Shown: positions 62,183 through 64,000 of the stretch, piece by piece
How positions within the stretch are numbered: the stretch's first letter is position 1
Layout: every line of letters starts with the position of its first letter
Source of the DNA: Dyadobacter sp. CY326
GTDB lineage: Bacteria; Bacteroidota; Bacteroidia; Cytophagales; Spirosomataceae
NCBI RefSeq assembly: GCF_021390515.1
Contig: NZ_JAJUXI010000001.1
Location: 31,937-95,936 of the forward strand
Direction of reading: 5' to 3'
Length of the DNA: 64,000 nt
Program-made: the position numbers and the translations under genes
Notes under the pieces: generated by a model
What the model was told of the DNA's origin: nothing
What the model saw: the letters and a program-made list of their open reading frames with translations, nothing else
Databases searched by the model: none

Positions 62183-63064
62183 ATGAACGTGTCTGCACGA
62201 CCAAAAACCAGCGTACGCGACTACATTGCCGGAAGTGCCCGACTGGTCCGTATGACGAACCTGGTGATTGTTGTGCTTACCCAATATTTGACACGCATCC
62301 TGCTCATTGGCCCCCGGGACGACTGGCGAAGCATCATTGCCAACGTGGATATGTTTTTTCTATCCTTGTCAACAGTTTGCATTGCGGCTGCCGGTTATAT
62401 TATCAATGATTATTTTGATATAAAAATCGACATTGTTAACAAGCCCGAACGTGTGGTGGTCGGCCGATATCTGAAACGTCGCTGGGCGATGGGTGCGCAC
62501 CAGGTCCTGAATGTGCTCGGAGCATTGTTTGGTCTCATTGTAAGTCCGTATATTTTTCTGGTCAATGTGTTTTCAATTACGCTGTTGTGGTTTTATTCAG
62601 AGCGTTACAAGCGAATGCCGTTTATCGGAAACTTCATTGTGTCACTTTTGACCGGATTTTCTTTATTAATCCTGACCGTTCATTTCCCGATGAACCGCCA
62701 TCTGGTTTTCATTTACGCGGTTTTTTCTTTCTTCATCTCCCTCATTCGCGAAGTGGTGAAAGACATGGAGGACATTAAAGGCGATGAAGCACACGGTTGT
62801 CGCACATTGCCGATCATCTGGGGCATTCGCCGGACCAAGAATTTCCTCTATTTTGTGGTATTAATGTTTGTCACCGCATTGTTTGTAATGGCCCGTGCGC
62901 TGGACAATGACGTGCTTATTGTCCTGTTCTTCATGCTTTTAATTCCCATTGCCTGGATGTGCGCAAGCCTTGCCCGCGCCGATACGCGAAGGGATTTTAG
63001 ACAAATCAGCAGCCTTTGCAAAATCATCATGCTGCTCGGCCTGATCACCATGATCTGGGCGTAA
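62183..63064 (+). CDS. UbiA family prenyltransferase
   Basis: A 293-residue membrane protein with about eight helices and the two Asp-rich motifs of UbiA enzymes: INDYFDIKIDIVNKPERVVVG and REVVKDMEDIKGDEAHGCRTLPIIWG. The sequence resembles the geranylgeranylglycerol-phosphate geranylgeranyltransferase-like group of Bacteroidota, but acceptor and prenyl length cannot be read. It is divergent from bshA with a 180-bp gap in which I see no clear element. Confidence 0.85.
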   Translation: MNVSARPKTSVRDYIAGSARLVRMTNLVIVVLTQYLTRILLIGPRDDWRSIIANVDMFFLSLSTVCIAAAGYIINDYFDIKIDIVNKPERVVVGRYLKRRWAMGAHQVLNVLGALFGLIVSPYIFLVNVFSITLLWFYSERYKRMPFIGNFIVSLLTGFSLLILTVHFPMNRHLVFIYAVFSFFISLIREVVKDMEDIKGDEAHGCRTLPIIWGIRRTKNFLYFVVLMFVTALFVMARALDNDVLIVLFFMLLIPIAWMCASLARADTRRDFRQISSLCKIIMLLGLITMIWA

Positions 63065-63115
63065 AACCGATAAATCAATATTTACATTATCGGCCCTAAA
63101 TGTGGTCAGGGAAAG

Positions 63116-63123
63116 TATCTTTG
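63116..63123 (+). promoter_or_regulatory. Candidate -7 element before the DUF3108-like gene
   Basis: TATCTTTG fits TAnnTTTG, 36 bp before the ATG. No clear TTG partner at the right spacing. Confidence 0.35.
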
Positions 63124-63159
63124 CTTGCATCAAGTAATCACTTTTACACGTTCCCCATT

Positions 63160-63855
63160 ATGAAAAAGTTTTTGTTATGGAGCCTATGCATGCTCCTTTT
63201 GGTTCAGACGGTGGCGTTTGCACAGGAATGCGGCGGCGTAGCATTAAAAGAAGGCAGCGGATTTGAAATGGCCAATTTCGATGCAAAAGGAAAGGAAAAC
63301 GGAAAGATCATTTACAAAATCATCAAGGTCGACAAGGAAGGCCCGTTTACCGTTTTTAACATTGAAATGGAATCTTTCAGCGGCAAGGGCAAGTCTGATT
63401 TTAAGAATGTTTATCAGATGAAATGTGACGGCAATGTTGTTTCAATGGATGCCAAATCGATGATCAACCAGGAGCAATTGAAGTCATTTCAGAATATGGA
63501 AATGAAATTCACTTATGACAACATTGAATATCCGACAAAATATGCGGTTGGTGACAAGCTCAAAGACGCGTCTGTGAAAGGAACAGGGCAATCCGGTCCA
63601 ATGGGCGTGAGCTTCGACATGAACATTAAAAACAGAAATGTCACGGGACAAGAAAACATCACAACGCCAGCCGGCACATTCGATGCTTACAAGATCAAAT
63701 CGGACCTTGGTTTTGAGATGAAAATGGGCTTTCCGGTGCGAATGGAGATGGAAACAATTTCCTACAGAGCCCCGGGCGTTATTTGGGATATCAAAACAGA
63801 AACCTATCGCAAAGGCAAGCTGATGGGTCACACAGAGCTCACCAAAATTTACTGA
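63160..63855 (+). CDS. TapB/DUF3108-like exported protein
   Basis: A 231-residue protein with signal peptide (LLWSLCMLLLVQTVAFAQ) followed by a beta-rich domain: CGGVALKEGSGFEMANFDAKGK, YPTKYAVGDKLKDASVKGTG, VTGQENITTPAGTFDAYKIKSD, and APGVIWDIKTETYRKGKLMGHTELTKI. The PAGTFDAYKI-type strand pair is typical of DUF3108 and TapB-like proteins; function unknown. The ATG at 63160 starts the signal peptide. A strong terminator follows. Confidence 0.72.
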   Translation: MKKFLLWSLCMLLLVQTVAFAQECGGVALKEGSGFEMANFDAKGKENGKIIYKIIKVDKEGPFTVFNIEMESFSGKGKSDFKNVYQMKCDGNVVSMDAKSMINQEQLKSFQNMEMKFTYDNIEYPTKYAVGDKLKDASVKGTGQSGPMGVSFDMNIKNRNVTGQENITTPAGTFDAYKIKSDLGFEMKMGFPVRMEMETISYRAPGVIWDIKTETYRKGKLMGHTELTKIY

Positions 63856-63887
63856 TTTTCAGTCGAATACGTGATCAGTTGCGTAGG

Positions 63888-63926
63888 AAACGGCTTTCGG
63901 CACACACCGTGAGCCGTTTTTTTTAT
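63888..63926 (+). terminator. Rho-independent terminator
   Basis: Stem AAACGGCT / AGCCGTTT with an inner CGG/CCG pairing in the loop, followed by a run of Ts. It ends the DUF3108-like gene. Confidence 0.85.
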
Positions 63927-63978
63927 AGCTTTGTCAAAGGACTTTGACACTATAATCTAAATATTTAAACACAAAATA

Positions 63979-64000
63979 ATGAAACGACTTGCTATTTTCG
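63979..64000 (+). CDS. Start of a further gene, cut by the window end
   Basis: An ATG followed by seven codons (MKRLAIF) at the very edge, after an AT-rich leader AAATATTTAAACACAAAATA. The Lys-Arg-hydrophobic beginning looks like a signal peptide. Nothing more can be said. Confidence 0.4.

Overview
The window looks like the chromosome of a member of the Bacteroidota, most likely a Cytophagales genus close to Dyadobacter or Spirosoma. The signs are SusC/SusD pairs with an ECF sigma factor and a FecR anti-sigma factor, bacillithiol synthesis (BshA), a short AMP nucleosidase, a CarB without its C-terminal regulatory domain, exported enzymes of many kinds, and promoters of the TTG-N18-TAnnTTTG type. 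I see no rRNA, tRNA, transposase, phage gene or CRISPR array. Genus-level assignment is inference.

Layout. 1-885: end of a DUF2851 gene and a small membrane protein. 907-4050: cca, then a TumE-type toxin-antitoxin pair framed by a 101-bp duplication of the cca 5' end, then an intact higA behind a decapitated higB, and a truncated globin. 4058-9950: AMP nucleosidase, an HsdR-N-like protein, YceI under a MarR regulator, Maf, a GH13 enzyme, an SMP-30 lactonase. 9951-15263: surface proteins, GtrA, thiolase, an MHS-type transporter with its small DUF6814 partner, and a very acidic small protein.

15415-35846 is the most unusual part. It encodes a set of exported enzymes: a propeller lactonase, a Tat-exported SelA-like PLP enzyme, two paralogous amidohydrolase/deacetylases, a PQQ-type sugar dehydrogenase fused to cytochrome c, a free cytochrome c, a second PQQ-type dehydrogenase, a Tat-exported RidA, an ECF sigma/FecR/SusC/SusD uptake and sensing system, an exported RraA-like (aldolase-type) protein and a BASS-family transporter. 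Read together they spell a periplasmic route for an N-acylated amino sugar or a similar compound: uptake, oxidation to lactone, ring opening, deacylation, PLP-dependent ammonia elimination with RidA clearing the imine, retro-aldol cleavage, and import of a 2-oxo acid. The parts are seen; the order and substrate are inferred.

36513-43000 is a thiamine operon (promoter, TPP riboswitch, thiS, thiC, a fused double thiE, thiG, thiH, thiF-rhodanese). The two ThiE domains are joined exactly at a 56-bp perfect palindrome that is translated in frame. 43096-45950 holds an AAA ATPase (DUF4143) and a GH39-like enzyme. 46055-52302 holds TauE and the complex I genes nuoA and nuoBC, split by a 3.7-kb cassette: a C10 (streptopain-type) protease, two tandem small lipoproteins that could be its inhibitors, an XRE regulator and three 21-bp-phased operator-like repeats between protease and regulator. 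52331-63979 holds a degenerate thioredoxin-fold protein, a BamA-like barrel protein, carB, NDH-2, bshA, a UbiA prenyltransferase and a DUF3108/TapB-like protein.
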